Source: Physcomitrium patens (lineage: Eukaryota > Streptophyta > Bryopsida > Funariales > Funariaceae). Taken from it: a stretch of 64,000 nt of DNA. The position numbers and the translations under genes are program-made. The stretch spans positions 7,243,800 through 7,307,799 of the forward strand of contig NC_037271.1 in the NCBI RefSeq assembly GCF_000002425.4, written 5' to 3'. Position 1 is the stretch's first letter; the number at the start of each line of letters is the position of its first letter. This document shows, one piece after another, positions 11,567 through 22,820 of this stretch. Under the pieces are notes generated by a model, which saw nothing but the letters and a program-made list of their open reading frames with translations, did no database searches and was not told the DNA's origin.

Positions 11567-13034
11567 CTACTGATAAGTGTGACAAGACTGCTTACAATTT
11601 CCACATATTGGAGCATAGTCATCACTGGCCCTTGGATTATGACATTCACTCGCATAACGTCTGATTTGTCTACAACAATAGCAACGAAGTGGTCTCCTGC
11701 CAACTCCTTCAGGGATAATGGGTGTCTCTATTGGTATATAACGGCTATGTCTGTTCCATGTGGGATGAGTAAAAGAACATGATTGATCCATTGTTATTGT
11801 AGAATCTGGCATTGGCTTTGTCATAGGTAGATATTGATGGTATCCTAGTTGGTTCATCGCCAATCCGTCAGTATTGGATACACCTTCTTGGTGAAATATA
11901 GAGTTGAGAAAATTAGAATAATTCCTGTTTTATTTATTCATTCGATTTTCATTCCAACCAAATCAATTATTTATTTCTACTTGATTGACATTCCACAAAG
12001 TTGGTTGAGTCATTATCTGATCACTGAGTTGTTGCTTCCATAAATTCCAACAGTTGGTGGTAATATGCTTGCCCCTGCAACAGGTATATTGTATAGTCAT
12101 TTGGGGTGGTGAAGGACATTCTATTACTAAATGACCTTGCCCCTTACAATTGCTGCACTACACATTGGGACGCATATTGGTTGGTTTATGCCTTTTTTTT
12201 ATCCTTGGCCAGATTCACAGCCAATTCATCCATTTTTTTTATCAATATTAATAGCAATGACTCATTGAGATCCCTTGATACCAATGCATTTGGCAATTTT
12301 TTTATAGGTATTAGTTTTTGATATGCGGAATAAGGCACATATGATTGTCATGATGATGGTGGTGCAGCTTGCAATGGAACGACATCCACTATTCCCTATG
12401 GGATTGTACTATAATCATTCCTTCCCAGATAACTTCCCGATGCGTCATTCCAATTTGTCATTTGATAACCTCCTTGAGATGGAATCATCGTGGCTCCAAC
12501 TGTTAAGTTTTGGTCATAGTGACATTCATCCCATACTTTTGCTTGTTCAAGAGATGATGCAATGGTGGCTGATTGGGCCTCTTTTACAAACATTTTCAAT
12601 TCTGGTGGGTATAGTCCATTAACCAATATGGACAACACAAATGATTCCGACATTTGATTATTTGGCCATTTTCGAACTATATCTGCTACACGACCATAAT
12701 ATGATTGTACTGCTTCCCCTAGTACCATTCTATTGTTCATTAATTTTTCTCTAAGATGTTTTTCAAAACCAATTGGTCGAAAATGGGCTAAAAATGTATT
12801 TTTTAATGCCTCCTAATTGATAAATTGTCCCACAGATTGGCGATTATACCACTCAAACGTTGTATCTTTCAATGTCACTGGCAGCCATCTTAGCCAAATA
12901 TCTTCTGTTCTTCCATTATTGGCTACACACGCCGTCAAGAATTGAGAAAAATGTTGATCTAGATCCGCACCTAGCAAACCCCAAAAAGTAGGTAATGGCG
13001 CGACACTAGTAGTTCGATCGCCCAATGTACCCAT
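11567..13034 (-). pseudogene. E2 gag region with multiple CCHC zinc knuckles
   Basis: 12813-13034 and 12396-12740 encode retrotransposon-gag core segments (FWGLLGADLDQHFSQFLTAC, then a stretch ending SILVNGLYPPELKMFVKEAQ). Downstream are about four cysteine clusters of CCHC type, for example CSNCKGQGHLVIEC near 12130-12170, and CYCCRQIRRYASEC and CGNCKQSC in 11567-11863. Zinc knuckles bind element RNA during packaging in this class. The region is broken. Confidence 0.8.
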
Positions 13035-13733
13035 TTAAATTGCAATCGAAACTACAGGTCCTCCGGACGTCATTAAAGATGCCGGTGTTGCGCTCAATTT
13101 TTTATTAAAATAAAAATTGTCTCCCACAAAAGTCTTTTTCGGACTTCCAAGCCTTCCTGATTAACTATTATTATCTCCAAATAATTTTATTGGTTGAATA
13201 TGAGGTGAAAATGGCAGGTTTTGATATACTCTGAATTGGTCTTTATTGGCAAGTGATTTATGCCAATCTTCAGAACCAGTCTTGTTAAGATCGGACGTAT
13301 TTTCAATTGAAAAAATACCCAGTGGGATACCTAATTCCACTGTGCCTTCCTCGTTTTTTGTTAACGGCTTCGAGAGGTATGTTGGACTACTAGCATTGCT
13401 CCCTGCCAGTGCTCTTTGTAATTTCTTTAACGGTATGTACTTCTAAAATATTAGAGGTCGATCGTCTTCTAGGTACGATCGAATATGTCGACACGCATGC
13501 AACCACGACTTAATCCAACTTTATCGATGCTTCATTTTTAATTTGTGATCTCGCTCATTACTCAACAAATTTCTTGCTTTCGATCACTCTGTTCTTTCTT
13601 TTGATTCCTTTATTCTCTTTGGTGTTAAATTTTCATTCTTAATAACCATACTCTTTCATTATTTCTACTGAGTTTCCTTCTTAATTTCCTTTACTGCTTT
13701 GACAATTAATTCCTAACACTCAATAATGTTGTC

Positions 13734-13753
13734 AATCTCCGACAGTGGCACCA
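13734..13753 (-). other. E2 primer-binding site, tRNA-Asp-like
   Basis: The plus strand reads AATCTCCGACAGTGGCACCA, just before the LTR start. It resembles the tRNA-Asp 3' end used by several plant gypsy elements (about 15 of 20 positions by recall), with mainly transition differences. Placement beside the LTR supports the role; the tRNA identity is tentative. Confidence 0.5.
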
Positions 13754-13756
13754 AAA

Positions 13757-14497
13757 TGTAGTTATCGTTTTACTTATTCTGGAAGAAACCTCCCAAAATG
13801 AACCCGTATAGGGAGATTTGAACACAGGAAAAGACCATGTATATGAGCTCCAATTGTTAGGATCATGCAATTAACCGCTACTACTGATTGCTTACCATAC
13901 CGAAGAATACTTAACTTTTTCTCTTATTGTCCACTCTCTCATATTAATACAATAATATCCATGACAACGATTTCAGTACCTTGTGTAATTCATGAACACA
14001 CAAGCATATCCCAAACCCTAGAACGAACAACTTCTAATCCATAGAATCTGATCAAGACAATTCCTTCGATTACAATTCCTCTCCACTGAACTTACAACCT
14101 TGCGATAAATAATGATTGGAAACTTCCATATGTCCTCAATCTTTCACAACAATTGATAAACAGTGACCCATAAACAACTTCGTAAATCAAACATTAATTC
14201 ATTAAATCGATTCTCTTCACTAGAATCAATACTAATACAAAAGAAACAAGAAAACTAAGAAGAAGAGATAGCACCAAGCTTATTCCCGGCTCAGTACTAT
14301 CACAGTCTGGCCTTTTCTTTCCCTCTCCCATCCTCTTTATACTACCCCGAGATACCAACTCCTATACTATAGATGATAACTACTTTTCTTGACTATTCAT
14401 CCATTCTTCCTACTGAACCACCTTTTCAGTAGTTATCTATCTCTGTTTACACTATACACTAGATATCTACATTCTGAAAATAACTACTTATTCTACA
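13757..14497 (-). repeat. E2 5' LTR (741 bp)
   Basis: Bounded by TGTAG and CTACA. The right half aligns to 6911-7278. Immediately right, E4 protease-region sequence begins (ATAATCC). Confidence 0.88.
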
Positions 14498-15676
14498 ATA
14501 ATCCATCTATAGATTGGAGGTTACGAAAGATGACATTTCTTATAGAACATTCCGAGAGTAAGCCTATTAGAAGATCTCGAATCAAAAAATCTTTATTTAT
14601 TGGAGTAAGAGTGTTTATAACATCGTCCAAGGAAGGTACATCGTTTGTCATTTATGCGACTCCAACTAGCGGAAAAAAGATTTTGACAACAAATATACTA
14701 GAGTAATATAAAGATTTTGAAGACGTATTTCAAAAGAAGAATGTCGACATGCTACCAGAGCATCGACCATATCATTGTGCCATAGACTTGTAGGAGGGAG
14801 CACAACCACCTTTTGGTCCAATCTACAATTTGTCATAGATGAAATTAGCAGAGTTGCAAAAGTACATTGATGAGAATCTAGCCAAGACTTTCTTTCATCA
14901 TTCGAAGTCACCAACTGGGACACCAATCTTATTCGTGAAGAAGAAAGATGGCTCCCTATAGATACGCATGAATTATCAAGGTCTCAAGAAGATTAAAAAG
15001 AAGAATCGTTATCCATTATCCTTGATATCAGGTCTTCTAGAACAACTTGGGCATGCAAGGATTTTTACAAAGATTGATCTAAGGAGAGCTTACAATCTCA
15101 TGCGAATCAAGAAAAGAGACGAATGGAAGATAGTTTTTCGTACAAGGTATGGCCATTTTGAATATAATGTCATATCTTTCGGTCTTACCAATGCTTCGGT
15201 GGTCTTTCAACACATGATGAATGGCATCTTTTTGGAGCACCTTGACGATTTTGTTGTCATCTATTTAGATGATATTTTGATATTTTCTAAGAACGTAGAA
15301 AAGCATGAAAAACATGTTTTTTTGATCTTTGAAAAATTTTGAGAGTGAAGACTTTATGCCAAGTTAGAGAAGTGCTTATTTAACAAAATTGAGATGGAAT
15401 TTTTGGGATTCATTGCAACTACGGAAGGCTTGAAGATGGATTCTAAGAAGTTGGAAGCAATCGTATCATGGAAAGTTCCAAAGACAATCAGAGATGTACA
15501 ATGCTTTCTTGGCTTTACTAACTTCTATTGGATCTTCATCAAGAATTATTCTCAAGTTGCTGCTCCGTTCACTCGGTTGACATATAAAGACAAGCTTGAA
15601 TGGAGACCTCTAGCGGAAAAAGTATTCCAAGTTCTTAAGATAGTATTTACTACGACTCCAATCTTGATACATCTGG
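14498..15676 (+). pseudogene. E4 protease end and reverse transcriptase region
   Basis: Matches E5 pol from the protease tail through RT: a KKKDGSL-type fingers motif, the KIDLRRAYNLMRI palm segment, the YLDDILIFSKN catalytic motif and the DVQCFLGFTNFYWIFI connection. It ends where the solo LTR begins. Fossil, broken. Confidence 0.88.
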
Positions 15677-17346
15677 TGTCATGATGTAACATGGATAACA
15701 AGTGAAAGGGTGAAGAAAATATCATGTTTTGAGGGATCACTTCAAAAATATTGTAGCAAATTATCTTGGAAAAATAGATATTAGTCAAAGGATAGAAAAA
15801 TTAAAGTTGCTAATGCTGCCTATTTGCAAATTATGCTTCTATTTACTTTGTAAGGCCATAAATAAGGCAAAACAAGGTCGATTAGAAAAATAAAGGATAT
15901 AGACATATGTAGGAAAGAGTTAGGAGTGCAAATTAGTAAAAATTACGTCAAGAAGACAAAAGTTGATACCCAAAGAGGACCGTTTATGAACCTGGGTCGA
16001 AATCAGACCCCAAGGCACAAAACCGTGCTCTAATGGCGATTAAAAGACTCTTTGGCAGATTGAATAGTGGATTTTGATAGAAGATTGAATAGGGTTTCTA
16101 TGGGCGTTGATTTTGGGTGATTTGGATCTGTATTGACTTTGTTATAGCTTTGCAAAGTTAAGGTTTGTTTAAGATGACTTGGGTTTTATGAAATAAAATA
16201 GGGTTTATATTTTGGGCGATTTCAAGAGTTTTGTTATAGATCTATGGGTGAAATTTTGTGGATTTATGTTTATAGTTGTGTTCAATATTTGTAGTGAATT
16301 TAAGCTCGATCTAACGGTTAAATTGAAGGATATTGAGGTTTAAGTGGGTGAAGGTCTCAGAAAGTAGAATTTTAGGTCTAGTGAGGTTTTTTAAGATTTC
16401 TTGCAATCTACTAGTTGAATTGGAGTGAAACTTGTGTGAGTAGATATTAGACTTGTTTTTCTATGTGTATGAGAATTTTGAGATCAATCGAACGGTGCAA
16501 AGGTGACATATTGGCTCTGGAAGATTGGCATCAAGATTGGAGAAGGAGGCCGGCCAATACCCGAGCACATTTTTGAGGATATCGTCAATTTGGTGAGTCC
16601 GATCCTATCAATTTTTTTTTTTTTGCTTGTTTCTAACTTATTTTTTTAGAATTGTGTAAAATTTGAGTTAAGATCAATGGTTCATTCATTAGTTATTGGG
16701 GTTTAAATCTATTGTAGGAATTACTAGGATTTGGTTTAGAATTTGGTTAAGATTTGATTTGGAATTTAGGATTTCGATTAGGGTTTGATTTAGGGTTTAG
16801 AGTTTGGTTTAGGGTTTAAGATTTGGATTAGGGTTTGATTTAGGATTTAGGATTTTATTTAGGATTTAGGATTTAGATTAGAATTTAGTTTAGGGTTTAG
16901 AATTTGGATAGGGTTTGATTTAGGATTGAGGATTTGAATTAGGATTTGGTTTAGGATTTAGGATTTAGGGTTTAGATTAGGGTTTGATTAGGAATTAAGG
17001 TTTGATTAGGATTTAGTTTAGGATTTAGGGTTTGTCTAGGATTTGATTAAGGTTGGATTAGAATTAGAATTTGGTTAGAATTTAAGGTTCTATTAGATTT
17101 TTGTTAAGGTTTGACTAAGTTTTTTTTAATATTCTTTTATATTTCTTTAGGATTTTCTTGTGTTTTTTTTATAACTTCAATAAAATTTAATTGAGCTTGC
17201 CTAATATTTGATTATGATTGTTAACGTTTAATTGTAAATTTTCTATAATCCTATTGGATTGTTAGGACCTTTTGTTGCAATTTTCTTTTACCTTCCACAG
17301 CCAAGTGCTCAGTGCATTCTCAAACAAGACTTCATATAATACGACA
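15677..17346 (+). repeat. Solo LTR of the E1 lineage (1670 bp) inside E4
   Basis: The left end (TGTCATGATGTAACA) matches the start of the E1 LTR on its own strand (TGTCGTGTTGTAACA). The right end (ATAATACGACA) matches the E1 LTR end, and the last 50 bp also align. It splits E4 RNase H from RT. Flanks are CTGG on the left and CCGG on the right, a possible short target duplication with one transition. The middle contains a degenerate TTTAGG-rich tract, listed separately. No internal element sequence is present. Confidence 0.8.
16730..17060 (+). repeat. Degenerate telomere-like (TTTAGGG/GATTTAGG) minisatellite
   Basis: A roughly 330-bp tract made of short units such as GGTTTAGG, GGATTTAGG and TTAGGGTTTGATT, reminiscent of the plant telomere unit TTTAGGG but irregular. 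It lies wholly within the solo LTR, so it is an LTR-internal expansion and not a relic chromosome end. Confidence 0.75.
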
Positions 17347-19260
17347 CCGGACTTTGTAAAGGTCTTCTATTTGGAGACCAATGCTTCAAATTTTGCTATG
17401 GGAGCTGTACTTTCGTAGATAGGCACAGAGGAGAAGCTTCATCAGGTTGCATTCTACTCTCGAAAGTTTTTTGTTGTTGAGATCAACTATGAGATCCATG
17501 ATAAAGAACTTCTTGTAATAGTAGATTCTTTCCAAGAATGGCATCATTTTTTCAAAGGAGTTGCACATCTGGTGACTGTATATACGGATTATAAGAATTT
17601 ATAGTATTTCATGTCAGCTTGAGTTCTGAATTGTCATCAAGCTCGATGGAATATGTTACTATCCAGGTTTGACTTTGTTATTACTTATTGACCCAGGAAG
17701 CAATAAAGACTATTGGATGCATTATCAAGGAGATCGTATCTAGTACCAAAGGCTGGAGAAGCAACGTTTAATCAACAATGTACAATATTGTTGAAGTTGG
17801 AACAATTTAAGCCTTGCTCTGCTATAGTGTCAATTGATATTAACTTCCTCAACTAGGTACATACTGTAACTATTGGAGATTTTATAGCCCTCGATATTAC
17901 ATAATGTATCAATAATGATAAGTTCAAGGTGGAAGGAGAGCTTTTATAATTTGAGGAGCGGTTGTATATTCCAAAGGGACCAGCACGACTCCGAGTTCTC
18001 TAATCTTGACATGACTTTCTAGCTGCGGGACATTTTGAATTCAATAAGACCTTAAAACTTATTTCTCGAGATTTTTGGTGGCCCCAAATATGGAAGGATG
18101 TCAAGGATTTTATCTTCTCTTATGACATTTGTTCAAGATCTAAGAACCCTCGGCATCGTCCTTATGATCTTATTCAACCATTGCCTATTCTATATCAGCC
18201 ATGGTCTTTATTTTCGATGGACTTTATTATAGACCTGTCGCCATCAAATTCATTTGACAGCATCTTTGTTGTCTTAGATTGGCTTACAAAGATGGCACAC
18301 TTTGTCCCTTGTAAGAAAACATCGTCAAGCAAAGATACAGCAAGGCTCTTCTTTGATAGTGTGTATCGATATCATGGTTTACGAGATGATATCATGTTGG
18401 ATCGAGGAGCCCAATTCGTATTAAAGTTCTGGAGATTTTTCTTTGAGGTATTGAAGATTGATATCAAGCTTTCTTTGGCTTTTCATCCTCAAACTAACGG
18501 CCAAAAAAAATGGGTGAATCAAATTTTGGAGCAGTATTTATAATGTAACATCAACTATCAGCATGTTTGGACTATATATCTATTATTAGCTGAGTTTGTA
18601 TATAACAACATCCTTCATGCATCGACTCAACAAACACCATTCTTTTCCAACTATGGATATCATCCAAATCTTGATTTGTTGAGTTCGTCAATCAATAACA
18701 ATTAGGCAGTTGAAGGATTTGTGAAACAACTATCAGAGCTTCAAACTATGTTGAAGCTTCAATTAAAAACCACCCAAGAAGCTTACAAGGCATCCGTAGA
18801 CAAATTTCAAAATCAGGCACCTACTTTCAAAATTGGAGATAAAGTATGGCTACTTCGACAGAATATCAAAACCAAGAAGCCATGTGATAAGTTGGACTAC
18901 TAGAGATTGGGACCATTTGTCATCCACAAGCAAATCAATCCAGTGGTGTATCGTCTGGGGGTTATCGACTGATATGAAGGTACACCCAGTCTTTCATATT
19001 TCTTTGTTGGAACCTTATCGAGAGTCGTCTTTTCTTGGAAGAGTATAATGTCTGCTACCTAGTATTAAAATTGAGAACCATGAGAAATATAAGGTGGAAG
19101 AGATACTAGATTTGTGGCATAAGTGGGAGAAATTGGAGTACTTAGTACATTGGAGCAATTGTGATATCAATGAGCGCACATGGAAACGAGTGAAAAATCT
19201 TATCAATGCATCGCAAAAGGTATAAAAGTTTCATTGATGCTATCCTCAAAAACCTAAGCC
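17347..19260 (+). pseudogene. E4 RNase H, integrase and chromodomain region
   Basis: Seen in order: an RNase H start (ETNASNFAMGAVLS-type), the HDKELL stretch, an H2C2 integrase zinc region, the integrase core at 18181-18543 (MDFIIDLSPSNSFDSIFVV, then YRYHGLRDDIMLDRGAQFV), a C-terminal KIGDKVWLLRQNIKT segment near 18830-18890, and a diverged chromodomain near 19080-19210 whose E5 counterpart is clear. Fossil, broken. Confidence 0.85.
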
Positions 19261-19419
19261 CTTTCGATGAAAGTTTTTCAGTGAAGTCCCTTCTCCTTGA
19301 ACCTTCTTAATCCTTGGCCTTACAAAGAAGGGAGAGAAGGAACCTCTAAAAGACATAGTTAGAGACTATAAATCTATAACTTGAGCCCATTCTTCCATGT
19401 TTAGTACTTATTTTTTTGA

Positions 19420-19735
19420 TTTGATATGGATAGCCAAGAGATAGATACCATACCAATTATGTCCTCTCAATCGAATATTTCACAAAGACGACCCCGAGAT
19501 GAAGAACCACATGTACCATGAAGACGACGGGAGATATCTAGTAACAGGTCGCTAGTGATCTTCTCGAAGGAGTGTTTGTAGGGTATTTTTACAACAAAGA
19601 CACGAAAGTTCATACCTGGTCAGAAATCGAAGGCGTAGGACACTAGCGTTGGTTACAAGGACCATTGAACTACTTGTCACACGAACAACAATTGGAATAT
19701 ATTGTAGACACTATGTAAAAAAAATTCAACTTCTT
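19420..19735 (+). pseudogene. E4 post-pol region
   Basis: Nucleotide sequence here aligns to the region between pol and polypurine tract in E5 (59134-59570) and E6 (about 30370-30690), for example around GGACACTA..GTTGG..AGGACCAT. It probably once encoded the same short accessory protein. Its function is not recognised. Confidence 0.6.
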
Positions 19736-19860
19736 ACGTTGGTACTAACTTGTAATAGGAGTGCTTCTCAAAGATCTCGAAGCTAAAGAAAGGGGTGATC
19801 TCAAGGACATATACTAGGAAGTTGTAGAAGATTTTAGAAGGTTCTAGAAAAGCTTTGTAG

Positions 19861-20040
19861 TTTTTAGAAGCTACTTGAGAAGTTTTCAAGCTCATGGAAG
19901 TTGCTTGAGAAGTTTCCTAGGTCATGAAAGCTGCTTGAGAAGCTTCTTACTTTATGGAAGCTACTTGAGCAGCTTCCTAACTCATAGAAGCTGCTTGGGA
20001 AGCTTATTAGTTTGTGGAAGCTACTTGAGAAGCTTCCTAG
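19861..20040 (+). repeat. Six exact 30-bp tandem units with GAAGCTTC modules
   Basis: Six consecutive units of exactly 30 bp with no register slip. The consensus is roughly CTCATGGAAGCTGCTTGAGAAGCTTCCTAG, each unit differing by a few bases. GAAGCTTC (GAAnnTTC, a heat-shock-element half-pair) is intact in the third and sixth units and near-intact in others. The array lies about 10-190 bp upstream of the LTR TATA box, in the position of a promoter enhancer. Confidence 0.85.
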
Positions 20041-20047
20041 CTTGTAG

Positions 20048-20057
20048 TATATATAAG
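20048..20057 (+). promoter_or_regulatory. E4 LTR TATA box
   Basis: TATATATAAG directly follows the tandem repeat array in the LTR. Transcription of the element would be expected to start about 30 bp downstream. Confidence 0.5.
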
Positions 20058-20217
20058 AGCCGAGATTGAGGGGATCCTCAGTCTTGACAACACACCTCTT
20101 GGAGCCCTATCTCACCTCTCTAGTATTATTCTTGTACACATGTAATTAATCTAGTTCTTGCCGATGCTTCTTAAGCTTCTTTTTTAGATTTCTAGTCAGT
20201 ATTCTAAATTTGTGACA

Positions 20218-20529
20218 ATGCAAATGTTGGAGCATCAATATTGAAGTACACCATAACTAAGTGAAGTTTCTTTAAGAATTAGTCAATAAAAATAGCAACT
20301 ATGGTATGATTGTAAGATGTCTACAGCAAACACATAATAAGATCTATAGTTACCTATTCTTAATATGCTATAGATAATAAAATTTATTGCAATAGCTTAA
20401 GAAATGTTGTGTTGTATGCTCTGCTATGCTAACATGACTTGCAAATGTACACAAAAGCTCAAACATCATGATCCAAACTTGCTCAAAATCTTATCCTTGA
20501 GTTCCATTCTAGAGTCTTTTCATACCTTA
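20218..20529. other. Unassigned flank
   Basis: AT-rich sequence right of the E4 LTR, with no coding or repeat match I can support. Confidence 0.4.
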
Positions 20530-20669
20530 GATTAGTATTATTAAGGTTTAATAAGAATTTATTTAGGATTCTATTAGAATTATTAGGATCTTGTTGTTTC
20601 AATTTTTCTATTATTTTCTATAGCTACATGCTCAATGCATTCTCAAGTGAGACTTCACATAATACAACA
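20530..20669 (+). repeat. Terminal fragment of an E1-lineage LTR
   Basis: About 140 bp aligns to 17215-17346, the end of the solo LTR. Both share TTAGGA..TTTTGTTG, CTCAATGCATTCTCAA and the terminal ATAATACAACA (ATAATACGACA in the solo LTR). The rest of this LTR is not recognisable. Confidence 0.65.
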
Positions 20670-22722
20670 ACAAATTCTCATTCTTGTTTTGTGTTTCTTC
20701 TATGGATTGCTTCTTTTTTGAATACATCAATTTTTTATAGGAGTTTAAGTATCGTGCTATGTTGTGGTTGTTATTCTATTCTTAAAAAATTTGATCAAAT
20801 GTATATCAGAGTTTGAGGTACTCAATGTCTCCTACAACCATTTCAATCATTTCTTGCTCAATTTTTTTTAAGTTGGTGTGTATACAAAAGGACTATTACT
20901 ATTAAAATTCTCTTTGACCATTATGCAATCATCTTTTAGTCTCTAGCAACTAATTTTTCTTTAGCACCTCCCCTCTTCTTTTAGTCTAAAGATGTATAAA
21001 AGTAGCACTTGATGTATAATGCAAACAAATAATTATTAAATTTGTTTGACATGATGAATCTTTTTATATTATAGTGTGCTTCAAATAACAACAAATATCA
21101 AAGATTCTCAAGCATAAGTACTATGGATTAACAAAAATAAAAAAAGACTTAATAGAATATTATGAAAATGATTACTTGGCAATCTTTTGTATTAATACAA
21201 GATGTCAATGTAGTATAATTGGAACAATGTAGATTTATAATCTTATCTATACATGTTTATTTAATAACCAATTATAATTTGGTGGATTGAATCTAAAGCC
21301 CTATGGTGGAAATTAAAGCTAGTAGTGTTTTCAACCTCATTATAAAAGAATAAATTATAGGCCACATATAAATGTTATTTTAAATAAATAGACCTTTTTA
21401 GATTTAAATTCTTTGTAAAGCCCGTCAATTTCTTTTACTCACTATAAGCCTATTGCTTTAGCATTTGTTGCTAAAAAGATCCTACTAAACTTTTCTTTTA
21501 ATGTATATTTTAGGAGAAATAATTTAAATTAATTTATATTCAATTTTTTCTCAAGTATTGAATAAATTATTAGATTTGAGAAATCTATGTTTTAACATTG
21601 TCTTTAGCATATTTGTATATTTTCAATACCATAGAGTATTACAAATCTTGTTCTTGAAATGAATTTAATGAATTGAAGAAGTTGTAAATGAAAAGTAGAA
21701 TTGAATCTAATGATGATAATGCATACGAAAACAATCTACTTTTAGATTTAGAGAAACTCTATAATTTTAGTATATTTTTTAATTTACGAATTATGCCTAT
21801 TTTTAATTTTTAATTCATGCTAATTATAATTTTTTGCTTTGCTGTTTGAAATGTAGTCTAGTAGGTTCTTGGAAGCTTGCAATTGTGGTATTGTCATTTT
21901 GCAATTCTGACTTATGTACACCACTTACTTGAGACAACAAACCCCTATTAAGACATGTCTCTTGCCTAATTAAGATTCACATTTCAAACTATGGATAAAT
22001 TGGCTATGGCTCAAATAGAGTAGAATTGTGAGATTGTAATATTTTTGATGACAACACTAATTATATTTTAACTTCTATGCAAGAGAGGTGATTGATTAAG
22101 GCCTTGAATCAATCTTTTAACTTTTTGTGCTTGTGGCTTTGTTCATGGTACTGCCAGATATTTGTGACTTAAAAGCTAGATTCAACATCACAAGAAGTAT
22201 TTATATTTATAGAATAAGAAGAAAAGTTGATTTTACAACTATACTTATGCCTTCAATCACACAAAAAGCTATAGTTGAATGTGTTTGACTACATTTATTC
22301 TAATCTAGATTTTATTTTTTTTCACATTTTTTACTATTTAATGCACTTTTATCATACAAAGTAACATAGAAAGTTTGGCAACCTATTCAGAAATTGTAGC
22401 CTACTTTTGAATTTTGTGCACGATTAACAAAATCTGGATTTCTGAGAAGTTTATCTTTTTAGGAACTTTTTGAGTTAAAATCATACTTTCAAATACTAAC
22501 TTCTATCATGGTGAGTGTTATTTTTAATACTATTCATAAATTGAAAAAATATATTTTTCATAATATAATTAGCAAGTATTATCAAACATCGATTATAAAG
22601 TCCAAACCAATAAGACACACTATAAAATTATGCAACAATACTTGCAAATTGAGATTACATACATCATAATCTCAATTAGTAGGTACAAGTGAATTTTTTA
22701 TTCATATATTTTTCACTAAATA

Positions 22723-22820
<98 letters not shown>

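Larger units (their letters stand above)
6911..14497 (-). mobile_element. E2: older gypsy-like LTR element, host of E1 and E3 insertions
   Basis: The 5' LTR is 13757-14497 and the surviving part of the 3' LTR is 6911-7278; the rest of that LTR lies left of E1, outside the window. LTR ends are TGTAG/CTACA. The two LTR parts align over about 363 bp with about 29 differences by eye (around 8%), so E2 is clearly older than E1. The interior holds a gag region with several zinc knuckles (11567-13034) and a coiled-coil-rich 3' region (7279-8667); E3 occupies 8668-11524. No RT, RNase H or integrase of E2's own was recognised. The element is broken many times. Its right edge joins protease sequence of E4, so E2 inserted into E4. 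Confidence 0.85.
14498..20217 (+). mobile_element. E4: Ty3/gypsy chromovirus, plus strand
   Basis: Parts in order: end of protease and RT (14498-15676), interrupted by a solo LTR (15677-17346), RNase H, integrase and chromodomain region (17347-19260), post-pol region (about 19420-19735), polypurine tract (19785-19795) and 3' LTR (19799-20217). The 5' part would lie left of E2, outside the window, because E2 inserted into E4's protease region. It is related to E5 across pol but has a distinct LTR. It is old and broken many times. Confidence 0.88.
19799..20217 (+). repeat. E4 3' LTR (about 419 bp)
   Basis: The start is set by alignment of TCTCAAGGACATAT to the E5 LTR start TGTCACGGACATAC after a purine tract (AAAGAAAGGGG). 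The end, GTGACA, fits the family's TGACA terminus. It contains the six-unit 30-bp repeat and a TATA box. Confidence 0.7.

Noticed and set aside
16730-17060. Interstitial telomere or chromosome-fusion scar
   Set aside because: The TTTAGG-like units are irregular and lie entirely inside an LTR with intact ends, so an LTR-internal expansion explains them better.
19861-20040. CRISPR-like array of 30-bp repeats
   Set aside because: The units are contiguous without spacers, in a plant LTR next to a TATA box. It is a tandem repeat.
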